Assembly: GCA_030447925.1 (NCBI GenBank)
Contig: JAUJNX010000002.1
Location: 124,001-188,000 of the forward strand
Source: Egibacteraceae bacterium
Lineage (GTDB): Bacteria > Actinomycetota > Nitriliruptoria > Euzebyales > Egibacteraceae
Reading direction: 5' to 3'
DNA length: 64,000 bases
This document shows positions 17,589 to 25,297 of this stretch, piece by piece. The notes below the pieces were generated by a model, which was given only the letters and a program-made list of their open reading frames with translations, did not search any database and was not told where the DNA came from. Made by a program: the position numbers and the translations under genes. Within the stretch, counting starts at the first letter, position 1; each line of letters opens with the position of its first letter.

Positions 17589-18857
17589 TCAGGCGCCGGT
17601 CGTCCCCTCGCCGGGCAGGAGGCGGTGGAGGGCGGAGGACAGGCGGGTGAGGTGGGTGGCGATCCACGGCAGGGCCGTGGGGTCCGGGGAGCCCAGGGCG
17701 GCGAGGCGCTGGGGGTCGTCGCCGTAGAGCAGGCTGGTCGCGGCCCGCACGGTCAGCCGGTCCGCCACGTCGCCGAAGGCGGAGCCGGGCAGGGTCGCGA
17801 CGTCCATCTGGGCGAACAGCACCCGGGCGAGGTCCGCGCTCGTGCGGATCCCCCAGCGCTCCTCCAGCACCGCCCGGTGGCGGCTGAGGTCGGGGTACAC
17901 GTAGAACGCGGCGGTCGGGCGCGCCAGGTCGGCCCCGGCGGCGGCGAAGCGATCGGCCACCGCCGCTGCCACCGACGCGTGCAGGCGGCGGCTGTCGCGG
18001 ATGCGCTCGCGCAGGACGGCGGGCTCGCTCAAGGCCCACGCCGCGGCCTGCTGCACGGGGTTGCCGGGGCTGGACCAGATCTCGCTGGCGAGGGCGACGA
18101 CCCGCGCGTGCAGCTCCGCTCCCAGCGGCCCCTCGGGCAGGCGCGCGACCCCGATGCGCCACCCGCCCACCGCCAGGTTCTTGCTGAGGCCGGTGGTGAC
18201 CACGGTGCGCTCGGGCGCGACCTCGGCGGGGCTGAGGAACGGCAGGGCCGGGTCGTGCACGAGGTCGCGGTAGATCTCGTCGGAGACGACCGTGAGGTCG
18301 TGCCGCCGGGCGACGGCGCACAGCGCCCGCACCGTGTCGGCGCCGGCGAGGGTGCCGGTCGGGTTGTCGGGCAGGGTGACCACGACGGCCGCGAGCGGCC
18401 GCCCCGCGCGGCGCGCGGCGGTCGCCGCGGCCTCGAGCCGCTCCGGGTCGGGCACCCCGCCCTGGCCCGGCAGGGTCGGCACGTGGTGGACCTCGCGGCG
18501 CAACAGCTGCGCCTGCGCGGCGTAGCTCACCCAGCTGGGCCGGGGCACCGCGATCGCCCCGTCGCAGGAGTGGAGCAGGGTGTAGAGCAGCGGCTTGGTA
18601 CCCGGCCCGGCCACCACCTGCGCCGCGTCGGTGGGCAGCCCTCGCCGGGTCCACCAGCCCGCGGCGGTCGCCCGCAGGGGCGCGATGCCCGCGACGGGCC
18701 CGTAGGAGCCCGTCGACGCGCCGGCGGCCAGCGCGGCGACCAGGTCGGGGTGCACGGGCAGCCCCGCCTCCCCGAACCCGAGCGGCACCAGCACCCGGCC
18801 CTCCCCCAGCTGCGCCGCGGTCAGCTCGTTGATGGCCAGGGTGGCCGACATGGCCAT
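17589..18857 (-). CDS. PLP-dependent class I/II aminotransferase
   Basis: 422 residues from ATG 18857 (AGAGAGG upstream); an upstream in-frame start would add a tail without similarity. Fold type I aminotransferase marks: N-terminal LGFGEAGLPVHP, GPVAGIAPLR, VAGPGTKPLLYTLL, DNPTGT, DEIYRDLVHD and the PLP lysine in TTGLSKNLAVGGWRIG, plus the substrate Arg in RAATSLLYG. This is the aspartate/aromatic aminotransferase group; substrate unknown. It is divergent from a LysR regulator with about 100 bases between starts, the classic arrangement of a LysR protein with its target, so amino-acid-dependent control is likely. Confidence 0.88.
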   Translation of the reverse strand: MAMSATLAINELTAAQLGEGRVLVPLGFGEAGLPVHPDLVAALAAGASTGSYGPVAGIAPLRATAAGWWTRRGLPTDAAQVVAGPGTKPLLYTLLHSCDGAIAVPRPSWVSYAAQAQLLRREVHHVPTLPGQGGVPDPERLEAAATAARRAGRPLAAVVVTLPDNPTGTLAGADTVRALCAVARRHDLTVVSDEIYRDLVHDPALPFLSPAEVAPERTVVTTGLSKNLAVGGWRIGVARLPEGPLGAELHARVVALASEIWSSPGNPVQQAAAWALSEPAVLRERIRDSRRLHASVAAAVADRFAAAGADLARPTAAFYVYPDLSRHRAVLEERWGIRTSADLARVLFAQMDVATLPGSAFGDVADRLTVRAATSLLYGDDPQRLAALGSPDPTALPWIATHLTRLSSALHRLLPGEGTTGA

Positions 18858-18948
18858 GGTGCTGCGCCTCTCTTGGGGGATATCTACCCTCCCCCCACCG
18901 TGCTCCCGTAGCGCCAGCGGCACAAGCCGTGATCGGTGATCGTGAGCC

Positions 18949-18954
18949 TAAGCT
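18949..18954 (+). promoter_or_regulatory. Candidate -10 box for the LysR gene
   Basis: TAAGCT ends six bases before ATG 18961, so the transcript would be leaderless. Just upstream (18930-18944) TGATCGGTGATCGTGA is a loose repeat that could be part of the LysR operator between the divergent genes. A TAGATA on the minus strand near 18892 may be the -10 of the aminotransferase. Confidence 0.45.
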
Positions 18955-18960
18955 GGGCTG

Positions 18961-19929
18961 ATGCTCGACCTGCACCGCCTGCAGCTGCTCCTGCGCTTCT
19001 CGCGCAGCGGGAGCATCGCGGCCACCGCCGCCGCCGCGGGCTACACCGCCTCGGCGGTGTCCCAGCACCTGTCGGCCCTGGAGCGCGAGACCGGCGTGGC
19101 CCTGCTGGACCGCACGGCCCGCAGCGCGACGCTCACCGAGGCGGGGCACCGGCTCGCCGCCCACGCCGCCCGCATCGTCGAGCAGGTCGAGCGCGCCGAG
19201 GCCGACCTCGCCGGCGGCCTCCCCGAGCCCGCCGGGCACCTGGTGGTCAGCTCGGTCGCGACGGCCGCGATCGCCTTCGCGCCCGCGCTGGCCGACCTGC
19301 AGCGCCGCCACCGCGCCATCACCGTGACGCTGCGCCAGGCGGGGACGCAGGCGGCGGTCGCCGACCTGCGCGCCCGGGACAGCGACGTCGCCGTGATCGA
19401 CGAGTGGGAGGGGCTGGGGTCCACCCGCGCCGCGGACCTGGTGCACGAGGACCTCGTCGAGGACGAGCTCGTCCTGGTCGTCCCCCGCGACCACCACCTG
19501 GCGCGGGGCGACGGGGCGGTCGACCTTTCGGCGGTGGACCGCGCCGCGCTCATCGCGGCACCCCGCGGCGACCCGTCGCGCGACCTGCTCGACCGCGCCC
19601 TGCGGCGCCAGGACGTGCGCCCCGCCAGCATCTGGGAGTTCCAGGGGCTCGCGACCATCGCGGCCCTGGTCGTGCGCGGGGCGGGGGTGGCGGTCCTGCC
19701 CCGGCTCGCGGTCACCGAGGAGCTGCGCGGCTCCCTGGCCGTGCGCGCGCTGCCCGACCTGCCGCCGCGGCGGATCCTGGCCGCCACCCGCCAGGTCAGC
19801 CGCCAGCACCCGGCGGTCCAGACCACCCTGCAGGCCCTCCGCGCCCACGGCAGGACCGCCTCCGCCCCGCGCCGTCCCCGGACGGCCGACCGGTCGGGGC
19901 TCCGGGGGGCGGGCACCTCCCTCGACTAG
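18961..19929 (+). CDS. LysR-family transcriptional regulator
   Basis: 322 residues. N-terminal winged helix-turn-helix at residues 1-60 (LQLLLRFSRSGSIAATAAAA, then YTASAVSQHLSALERETG), linker helix with TEAGHRLAAHAARIVEQVERA, and a two-lobed periplasmic-binding-like effector domain from about 90 (LVVSSVATAAIAFAPALADL; VIDEWEGLG; LVVRGAGVAVLPRLAV). It is the ArgP/GcvA-like type rather than CbbR by general look only. The likely target is the divergent aminotransferase. A low-complexity tail of 30 residues follows the last conserved segment and may be an extension past the natural end. Confidence 0.9.
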   Translation: MLDLHRLQLLLRFSRSGSIAATAAAAGYTASAVSQHLSALERETGVALLDRTARSATLTEAGHRLAAHAARIVEQVERAEADLAGGLPEPAGHLVVSSVATAAIAFAPALADLQRRHRAITVTLRQAGTQAAVADLRARDSDVAVIDEWEGLGSTRAADLVHEDLVEDELVLVVPRDHHLARGDGAVDLSAVDRAALIAAPRGDPSRDLLDRALRRQDVRPASIWEFQGLATIAALVVRGAGVAVLPRLAVTEELRGSLAVRALPDLPPRRILAATRQVSRQHPAVQTTLQALRAHGRTASAPRRPRTADRSGLRGAGTSLD

Positions 19930-19991
19930 GCTCGCCGCCGCTGGGCGGGCGGTCGGGAAGACGGGTCGGGTCGACGGAGGAAACGGACCAG

Positions 19992-21452
19992 GTGCTCAAC
20001 GGCGAGCGGCTGGGGGCGGTGGCGGTCGCGCTGGTCGTGGTCCTGGCGGGCTGCTCGGCGGCCCCCGCACCGCCCCAGGAGGTGGCGGCGCCCGGGTCGC
20101 CGGCGGTCCCGGCGGCGCGGCCGCTGGAGTTCCGCTGGCTCCAGGACAGCGACGGCAACGTCATCCCCGACTTCCTGGAGACCGAGCTGGGCTACGACCC
20201 GCTCGGCGACGACTGCGCTGGCGGCGGGTGCCCGCCCGTCCGCGAGCACGTCGTGCTCGTGGTCGACGCCTCCCGGCCGCTTGCGGGCGAGGACCTGCGG
20301 GAGGCGGTCGGGCGCTGGGCGCTCGGCGCCACCGCCGATCGGGACCTCGGCCTGGTGGTCGCGGGCGACGGCGGGCGCGCGGGCGCCTGCGACGCCGTCG
20401 AGGTGCGCGCCGCCCCCGGGGACCTCACCCCCGACCGCGTGCGCCCCGCCCTGCCGGCGCTGCGGCCCGGCGGCCGCGCGCCCCTGGAGGCCGCGCTGCG
20501 CCGGGCCGGGGAGCTCCTGCCGCCCGCGGGCACCGCGACCCGGGTGGTCCTGGTCGCGGCCGGCGGGGACAGCTGCGGCGGCGACCCGGGCGCGGCCGTG
20601 CGGGCGCTGCGCGACGCCGGGGCGACGGTGGACGTCGTGGGCCTCGGCCTCGTCGAGGGCCGCACCCGGAGGGGCCTCCAGGACCTCGCCGCCGCGGGCG
20701 GCGGCCGCTACACCGACGTGTCGCGCAGCGCCGAGCTGGCCGCCTGGGCCACCGGCGAGCTGGCGGCCGTGCACGCCGCGCTGCTGGACGCCGCGGACTG
20801 CGCGCAGCGCGGCGGCGACGCGGGCGGCGGGTGCTACCTGGCGCTCGGCGACGCCGCGCTGGCCGCGGTCGACCGCGAGCGCGACGCCAGCGCCGGGGAC
20901 CCCGCCCGGCTCGACGAGCTGGCCGCGCTGGCCGAGGCGATCCGCGCCCACGCGGCGGGCAGCAGCCGCACGCGACCGGACGCCGGCGCGGGACCCGAGC
21001 AGCTGCGCGCCGCGGCCGACCGCATCGCCGCCGCCCACCGCGACCGCTTCGGCCCGTTCCCGGTGGCGCCGCGCGCCACCCCCGCGGCGGCCCGCCCGCC
21101 CTGTCGACCGGCGTCAGGCGGGGACGTCCTCCGCGTGCTCGACGGCGGGTGGGCGGGCGAAGTACGGCCCGATGGCGGCGCGCCAGCGGGTGAACCGGTC
21201 GGTGGCGCGGAAGCCGTCCTCGTGCGCCGCGACGCTGTCCCACTCGACGAGCAGCACGAACCGGCTGGGCGACTCCACGCCGCGGGTCATGCGCACCGAC
21301 CGGCAGCCCGGCGTGGTCGCGACCTCGTGGCGCACCGACCGGTAGGCGGCGGCGAAGTCGTCCTCGTGGCCGGGCAGGACGTCGATGAGCGCGATCTCCA
21401 CCACCATGGCGGGCAGTCTGCCAGCCGCGGTCAGCCGGCGGCGCGGACGTAG
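19992..21452 (+). CDS. Lipoprotein with EF-hand-like motif and von Willebrand A-like domain
   Basis: GTG 19992 with GGAGG upstream. The signal ends in VVLAGC (Cys 21). After a linker, DSDGNVIPDFLETELGYDP is a Ca-binding thrombospondin-3/EF-hand-like loop. Then a vWA-like fold: HVVLVVDASRPLAGEDL with a degenerate metal site (D-A-S-R-P, not DxSxS), RAPLEAALRRAGELL, RVVLVAAGGDSCGGDP, and VDVVGLGLVEGRTR. Residues about 250-370 are helical and Ala/Asp/Arg-rich. From about 21110 on the frame lies antisense to an ABM-type gene and its sequence looks random, so the real C-terminus is probably near 21110 and the stop was lost, perhaps by a frameshift. Function: surface protein, partner unknown. Confidence 0.65.
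   Translation: MLNGERLGAVAVALVVVLAGCSAAPAPPQEVAAPGSPAVPAARPLEFRWLQDSDGNVIPDFLETELGYDPLGDDCAGGGCPPVREHVVLVVDASRPLAGEDLREAVGRWALGATADRDLGLVVAGDGGRAGACDAVEVRAAPGDLTPDRVRPALPALRPGGRAPLEAALRRAGELLPPAGTATRVVLVAAGGDSCGGDPGAAVRALRDAGATVDVVGLGLVEGRTRRGLQDLAAAGGGRYTDVSRSAELAAWATGELAAVHAALLDAADCAQRGGDAGGGCYLALGDAALAAVDRERDASAGDPARLDELAALAEAIRAHAAGSSRTRPDAGAGPEQLRAAADRIAAAHRDRFGPFPVAPRATPAAARPPCRPASGGDVLRVLDGGWAGEVRPDGGAPAGEPVGGAEAVLVRRDAVPLDEQHEPAGRLHAAGHAHRPAARRGRDLVAHRPVGGGEVVLVAGQDVDERDLHHHGGQSASRGQPAART
21114..21407 (-). CDS. Antibiotic biosynthesis monooxygenase (ABM) family protein
   Basis: 97 residues from ATG 21407. Dimeric ferredoxin-like alpha/beta barrel: VVEIALIDVLPGHEDDFAAA, then TTPGCRSVRMTRGVESPSRF, VLLVEWDSVAAHEDGF and RWRAAIGPYF. 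These follow the ABM pattern (beta1-helix-beta2-beta3-helix with the conserved W in the D-S-x-x-x-H segment). Family members are small oxygenases, heme-degrading enzymes or stress proteins; the particular activity cannot be read. It lies entirely opposite the 3' end of the vWA lipoprotein frame and 23 bases after the next upstream gene, with which it may be co-transcribed. Confidence 0.8.
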   Translation of the reverse strand: MVVEIALIDVLPGHEDDFAAAYRSVRHEVATTPGCRSVRMTRGVESPSRFVLLVEWDSVAAHEDGFRATDRFTRWRAAIGPYFARPPAVEHAEDVPA

Positions 21453-21775
21453 CAGGCGGGCTCGCCGAACCACTGGCGCAGCCGGTCGGCGCCGAGGTGC
21501 AGGAGCACCAGCTGCAGGTACGCGGCGCGGGGGCGCAGGGTCATGGACGCGATCGGCCCCGGCTGGCTGTGCCAGAGGATCTCGGCGAGGTAGAGCGCGT
21601 CCGCGGCGACGGCGCGCGCGCCGGTCCGCACCGTCGCGTAGTGCACGGTGAGGTCGGCGGCATCGGCACCTCCCCGGGTGACCTCGACCCCGCCCAGCCC
21701 GGCCGCCTCCAGGTCCGCGACCACGTCGGGCGCCAGCGGGACGGAACGGGACGGGCGGCGGGGACGGTCGGCCAT
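21431..21775 (-). CDS. Hypothetical protein (114 aa)
   Basis: From ATG 21775 (GGGAGCC upstream). No family recognised. Basic N-terminus, then a compact soluble domain with DVVADLEAAGLGGVEVTRGG, then VHYATVRTGARAVAADALYL and YLQLVLLHLGADRLRQWFG. The spread of hydrophobic residues and normal third-position GC bias argue for a real protein. It precedes the ABM gene on the same strand. A longer version starting 26 codons upstream would be low-complexity. Confidence 0.55.
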   Translation of the reverse strand: MADRPRRPSRSVPLAPDVVADLEAAGLGGVEVTRGGADAADLTVHYATVRTGARAVAADALYLAEILWHSQPGPIASMTLRPRAAYLQLVLLHLGADRLRQWFGEPACYVRAAG

Positions 21776-21929
21776 GGCTCCCTCGTCGGACGTGTGGGTC
21801 GCCGGTGCGTGGTCGCAGTGTCCGCTCCCCCCACGGCCGTTGTCATCCGCCACAAGGACGATCAGTCCGTAGGCCCCCCTTCCGGGCGCTCCCCGGCCGC
21901 CTGCTACCCTCGTCCCTGCCTGAGGGCAG

Positions 21930-22001
21930 GCGGATGTAGCTCAATGGCCAGAGCTCCAGCCTTCCAAGCTGGTGATGCGGGTTCGATTCCCGTCATCCGC
22001 T
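21930..22001 (+). tRNA. tRNA-Gly(UCC)
   Basis: Acceptor GCGGATG/CATCCGC, D arm GCTC/GAGC, anticodon stem CCAGC/GCTGG with loop CTTCCAA (anticodon TCC), T arm GCGGG-TTCGATT-CCCGT. Discriminator T at 22001; CCA is not encoded. A hairpin CCTGCC-TGA-GGGCAGG (about 21915-21930) and a TACCCT (21905-21910) precede it. Confidence 0.95.
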
Positions 22002-22025
22002 CCGGGGCCGCCAGGCGGGCGGCGG

Positions 22026-22031
22026 TAGGCT
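22026..22031 (+). promoter_or_regulatory. Candidate -10 box, leaderless start of the DHFR-like gene
   Basis: TAGGCT ends six bases before the GTG at 22038; no ribosome-binding site is present. Confidence 0.4.
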
Positions 22032-22037
22032 TCCGCC

Positions 22038-22586
22038 GTGCGACCCCTCCACTACTCCATCAACCTCACGTTGGACGGGTGCTGCGATCATCGTGCGATC
22101 CCGGCGGACGAGGAGCTGCACCGTCGCGCGACGGAGACCCTCGACCGCGCCGATGCCCTCCTGTTCGGTCGTGTGACGTACGAGATGATGGAGGAGGCGT
22201 GGCGGCCGCCGGCGGGGACGGGCGCGTGGCCCGATGAGATGGAACCCTTCGCCCGGACGATCGACGCGGCGAAGAAGTACGTCGTGTCGAGCACCCTGGA
22301 CCGGGTCGATTGGAACGCCGAGCTCGTGCGCGGGGATCTCGCGGAGGCCGTTCAGCAGCTCAAGCGGGAGCCGGGCGAGGGGCTGCTCGTGGGCGGCGTG
22401 CAGCTCCCGCTGGCGTTGGCGGAGCTGGGGCTGATCGACGAGTACGAGTTCGTGGTGCACCCCCGGCTTGCGGGCCATGGGCCGACACTGTTCGCGGGGC
22501 TGTCCAAGCTCATCGACCTGAAGCTCGTGAGCCGGCTGGAGTACAGCTCGGGGGCGGTCGCGATGCGGTACGAACCGAGCAGGTAG
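22038..22586 (+). CDS. Dihydrofolate reductase-family protein (RibD C-terminal type)
   Basis: 182 residues, GTG start. Follows the RibD C-terminal/YwjB-YyaP pattern: LHYSINLTLDGCCDH at the N-terminus, RADALLFGRVTYEMMEEAW, KYVVSSTLDRVDWNAELV, GLLVGGVQLPLALAELGLID, DEYEFVVHPRLAGHGPTLF. The NADPH-binding frame of DHFR-like folds is there, but these small actinobacterial proteins are not proven folate or riboflavin enzymes. Base composition is slightly less GC-rich than its neighbours (codons such as GTT, CTT, AAG mix), which may mean more recent acquisition. It sits between tRNA-Gly and tRNA-Arg. Confidence 0.85.
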   Translation: MRPLHYSINLTLDGCCDHRAIPADEELHRRATETLDRADALLFGRVTYEMMEEAWRPPAGTGAWPDEMEPFARTIDAAKKYVVSSTLDRVDWNAELVRGDLAEAVQQLKREPGEGLLVGGVQLPLALAELGLIDEYEFVVHPRLAGHGPTLFAGLSKLIDLKLVSRLEYSSGAVAMRYEPSR

Positions 22587-22695
22587 CCATCGGGCCTCGG
22601 GCCGGCCACGGCGCGGCCCGTGCCACTCGGCGGCGGCGCGACGGGCTACGCTGACCGCGCGGTGACGCGGGTCGCAGCCCCGTCCGCCGCGTCGC

Positions 22696-22768
22696 GCGCC
22701 CGTAGCTCAGGGGACAGAGCAAGCGGCTTCTATCCGCAAGGTCGGGGGTTCGAATCCTCCCGGGCGCA
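22696..22768 (+). tRNA. tRNA-Arg(UCU)
   Basis: Acceptor GCGCCCG/CGGGCGC, anticodon stem GCGG/CCGC with loop CTTCTAT (anticodon TCT), T arm with TTCGAAT. Discriminator A at 22768, CCA not encoded. TACGCT at 22648-22653 is a plausible -10 box. Confidence 0.93.
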
Positions 22769-22790
22769 CCTCCGCGGGCGGGCGACCGCG

Positions 22791-23729
22791 TCAGGGGGTG
22801 AACGACGACGGCCGTCGGCGACGGCGGTCGACGTCCACCGCGAACACGTCGGGACGGCTGTAGTGCCCGGCCGGGTCGAAGTTCTGGCGTTCCTCGGCGA
22901 CGCGGCGCAGGTCGATGTCCGCCACCACGAGGCGCTCCTCGTCCTCGACGGGTGCGACCACCCAGGTGCCGTCCGGGGCGGCGACGGCTGAACCGCCGCG
23001 GCAGTACCGCGTGGTCTCCAGCGCGGCCAGCTCCTCCGACAGCGGGAAGTCGCTCGGGACGTCGTCGAGCGAGAGCAGCCCGTTCGCGGCCAGGGAGAAC
23101 ACCCGGCCCTCGATCGCGAGGAAGCGCGCGATGTCGACGGTGTTGCGGGGGTTGCCCGGCCAGACGCTGACGTGGAGGTCCTCGCCCTGCGCATAGAGCG
23201 CGTGCCGCGCCTGGGGCATCCAGTTCTCCCAGCAGTTGAGGCCGCCGACCCGGGCGCGGCCGACGGCGTGCACGCGCAGCCCGTGCCCGTCGCCGAGGCC
23301 CCACACCAGCCGTTCCTCGAAGGTGGGCATGAGCTTGCGGTGGGCGCTGACCATGCCGGCCTGCGGGTCGATCGCCACCAGCGTGCAGAACACCGTGCCG
23401 CGGGCGTAGTCGGTGCCGCGCTCGGTGGTGCCGAGGTAGACGAAGAGCCCGAGGTCGCGCGCGGCCTCGGTGATCTGCGCCAGCTCGGGGCCGTCGAGTT
23501 CCACGGCCGCCTCGAGGTACGCGGCATACGCGCGCTTCTGCCGCGCGTCGTTGAACCGCGCGCCGCCCGTGTGCTCGACCCAGAACGGGTAGCCGGAGAG
23601 GAAGGTCTCGGGGAAGGCGACCAGCTCGACGCCCTGCGCCGCGGCGTCGTGGAGCCACGACAGGACCTTGGCGGTCGTGCCGGCGGCGTCGAGCCAGATC
23701 GGACGGGCCTGCGCTGCGGCGATCCGCAC
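22791..23729 (-). CDS. Nitrilase
   Basis: 312 residues, GTG start with GGAG six bases upstream. Hydrolyses nitriles to carboxylic acid and ammonia in one step. The carbon-nitrogen hydrolase triad is complete: E41 in VAFPETFLSGYPFW, K132 in SAHRKLMPTF and C166 in GLNCWENWMP. The CWENWMP context and FPETFLSGYP are those of true aliphatic/aryl nitrilases rather than amidases or cyanide hydratases. The N-terminal RIAAAQARPIWLDA is also typical. No aldoxime dehydratase, nitrile hydratase or regulator is beside it. It reads away from a broken VOC gene; tRNA-Arg lies behind it. Confidence 0.95.
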   Translation of the reverse strand: MRIAAAQARPIWLDAAGTTAKVLSWLHDAAAQGVELVAFPETFLSGYPFWVEHTGGARFNDARQKRAYAAYLEAAVELDGPELAQITEAARDLGLFVYLGTTERGTDYARGTVFCTLVAIDPQAGMVSAHRKLMPTFEERLVWGLGDGHGLRVHAVGRARVGGLNCWENWMPQARHALYAQGEDLHVSVWPGNPRNTVDIARFLAIEGRVFSLAANGLLSLDDVPSDFPLSEELAALETTRYCRGGSAVAAPDGTWVVAPVEDEERLVVADIDLRRVAEERQNFDPAGHYSRPDVFAVDVDRRRRRPSSFTP

Positions 23730-23859
23730 ACGTGCTCCTTCTCCGCGCCTCGATGTGCCCCGGTCGGCGGCGCCTGCCCCGCCGGGACGCGCGCGCGTCG
23801 CCGACCGTCACGTCGCGCAGCGTACGAGCGCCCGCCGCGCCGGGGTGCCACGGCGGGCT

Positions 23860-24061
23860 CTGGGGCCCACGTCTGCCTGGCCGGCACCGAGGAGACCGAG
23901 GAGGTCGACGGCCTGCACGCCCGCGCCACGGCCGCGGGGGCGACGAGCGTGCGGGCGCCCGGGACCACCGAGTGGGCAACTCCCGCTGCCGCGTCGTCGA
24001 CCCCGAGGGCTTCGAGTGGACCGCGGGCACGCACCGCCCTGGCGAACCCGCCGTGTGGTGA
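23860..24061 (+). pseudogene. VOC/glyoxalase-family C-terminal remnant
   Basis: AHVCLAGTEETEEVDG, then LHARATAAGATSVRAPGTTEW in one frame; restoring one G after TGG near 23975 continues NSRCRVVDPEGFEWTAGTH, then RPGEPAVW and TGA at 24061. The R-x-x-D-P-E-G-x-x-W ending is the last metal-binding beta-alpha-beta module of PhnB/YccF-type VOC proteins, with E as metal ligand. The N-terminal module is missing: upstream sequence has no similarity in any frame. So at least half the gene is gone and one frame change is present. Confidence 0.55.
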
Positions 24062-24070
24062 GCGACGGGT

Positions 24071-25297
24071 TCAGGCGCGGGTCTGGGCCTCGGTGGGGAC
24101 GGGGTCGTCGGCGGGGAGGGGGCGGCGGGGGGCGCGGGTGCGGCGCTGCTGGGGCAGCAGCTCGAGGTCGCCGGCGAGGCGGGCGACCGCCTGGCGCCAC
24201 GGGCCTGGCGGGACGTGGTCGGTGACGCCGGTGTTCGCCGCCGTCGCCAGCGCGCGGGTGTCGGCGGGGATCGCCGCGCCCAGCAGCGGGGCGGACAGGG
24301 CCTGGGACAGGAACGCGGGCTGGACGTCGCCGTCGCGGGTGGCGCGGTTGAGCACCGCGACGACCGGCCCGGCCCGCACCCCGCGGGCGCCCCAGCGGGC
24401 GACCAGCCGGTTGGCGCCGCGGACCGCGGGGACGTCGGGGGTGACGACGACGGCGACGCGGTCGGCGACCTCGGCCGCGACCTGCGCCACGGCGGTCGTC
24501 CCGCGGCCCAGGTCGGCGACGACCGCGTCGAAGCGGGTGCGCAGGTGGCCCAGCACGGCCCGCACCAGCTCCGGCCCGGCGCGCTCCGCGCGGTCGGGGT
24601 CGCCGGGCAGGACCAGGGCGCGCAGGCCGCTGGGGTGCAGGGCCAGGCCGTCGTCGATGCGCTCGGGGGTCAGCGGCCCGTCGAGCAGGTCGCCCAGGCT
24701 GCGCAGGTCGGGCAGGCCGAGCAGCCCGCGCAGGTCGCCGGCCGGGAGGTCGAGGTCGACCACGCACACGCTGCGCGACGGGGAGGCCGCCGCGACGGCG
24801 AGGCCCAGGTGCACCGCCAGCGTCGTCGTGCCGGTCCCGCCCTTGGCGCCCGCCAGCGCGAGCGTCGCGCCGAGCCCCCGCCGCCCGTCCACCCCGCCCG
24901 GCGCGGCCAGCCGCGGGCGCACCGTCTGCGCCCACGACGCGGCCGCCACCACCGCCGCGGTGAGGTCCCGCGCCGTCACCGGGACGCCGACCACGCCGCG
25001 GAAGCCGGCGTGCAGCGCCGCGGCCAGCAGGCCGTCGCCGCGGTCGGCGGCGGCGAGCACCAGGCCGATCTCGGGGACCAGCGAGGTCAGCTCGCGCGCG
25101 ACCTCCAGCGCGCCGCCGCCCGCGAAGGCGCCGTCGAGCACGACGACGTCGACGCCGGGGGCCATGACCGCTCGCAGCAGGGCGTCCGGCGCGGCGACCC
25201 GGTCGGTGACCACCATCGCCCCCGACCGCTGCGCGAGCCCCTCGATCTGGCGCGCCAGCGCCTCCTCCCCCACGGCCAGCAGCACCCCGGCGGTCAT
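24071..25297 (-). CDS. CpaE/TadZ-like MinD-family ATPase
   Basis: 408 residues from ATG 25297. The N-terminal 120 residues look like a receiver-type fold without the phosphorylation set (VDVVVLDGAFAGGGALEVAR; GFRGVVGVPVTARDL), as in CpaE/TadZ. Then a ParA/MinD ATPase: deviant Walker A AGAKGGTGTTTLAVHLG with K152, VCVVDLDLPAGDL, and FDAVVADLGRGT. The C-terminus is basic and proline-rich. In tad pilus systems this protein places the pilus; no other tad/cpa gene is seen here, and in Actinobacteria stand-alone copies also exist. Its ATG overlaps the stop of the upstream zinc-ribbon gene, so they form one operon. Confidence 0.82.
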   Translation of the reverse strand: MTAGVLLAVGEEALARQIEGLAQRSGAMVVTDRVAAPDALLRAVMAPGVDVVVLDGAFAGGGALEVARELTSLVPEIGLVLAAADRGDGLLAAALHAGFRGVVGVPVTARDLTAAVVAAASWAQTVRPRLAAPGGVDGRRGLGATLALAGAKGGTGTTTLAVHLGLAVAAASPSRSVCVVDLDLPAGDLRGLLGLPDLRSLGDLLDGPLTPERIDDGLALHPSGLRALVLPGDPDRAERAGPELVRAVLGHLRTRFDAVVADLGRGTTAVAQVAAEVADRVAVVVTPDVPAVRGANRLVARWGARGVRAGPVVAVLNRATRDGDVQPAFLSQALSAPLLGAAIPADTRALATAANTGVTDHVPPGPWRQAVARLAGDLELLPQQRRTRAPRRPLPADDPVPTEAQTRA

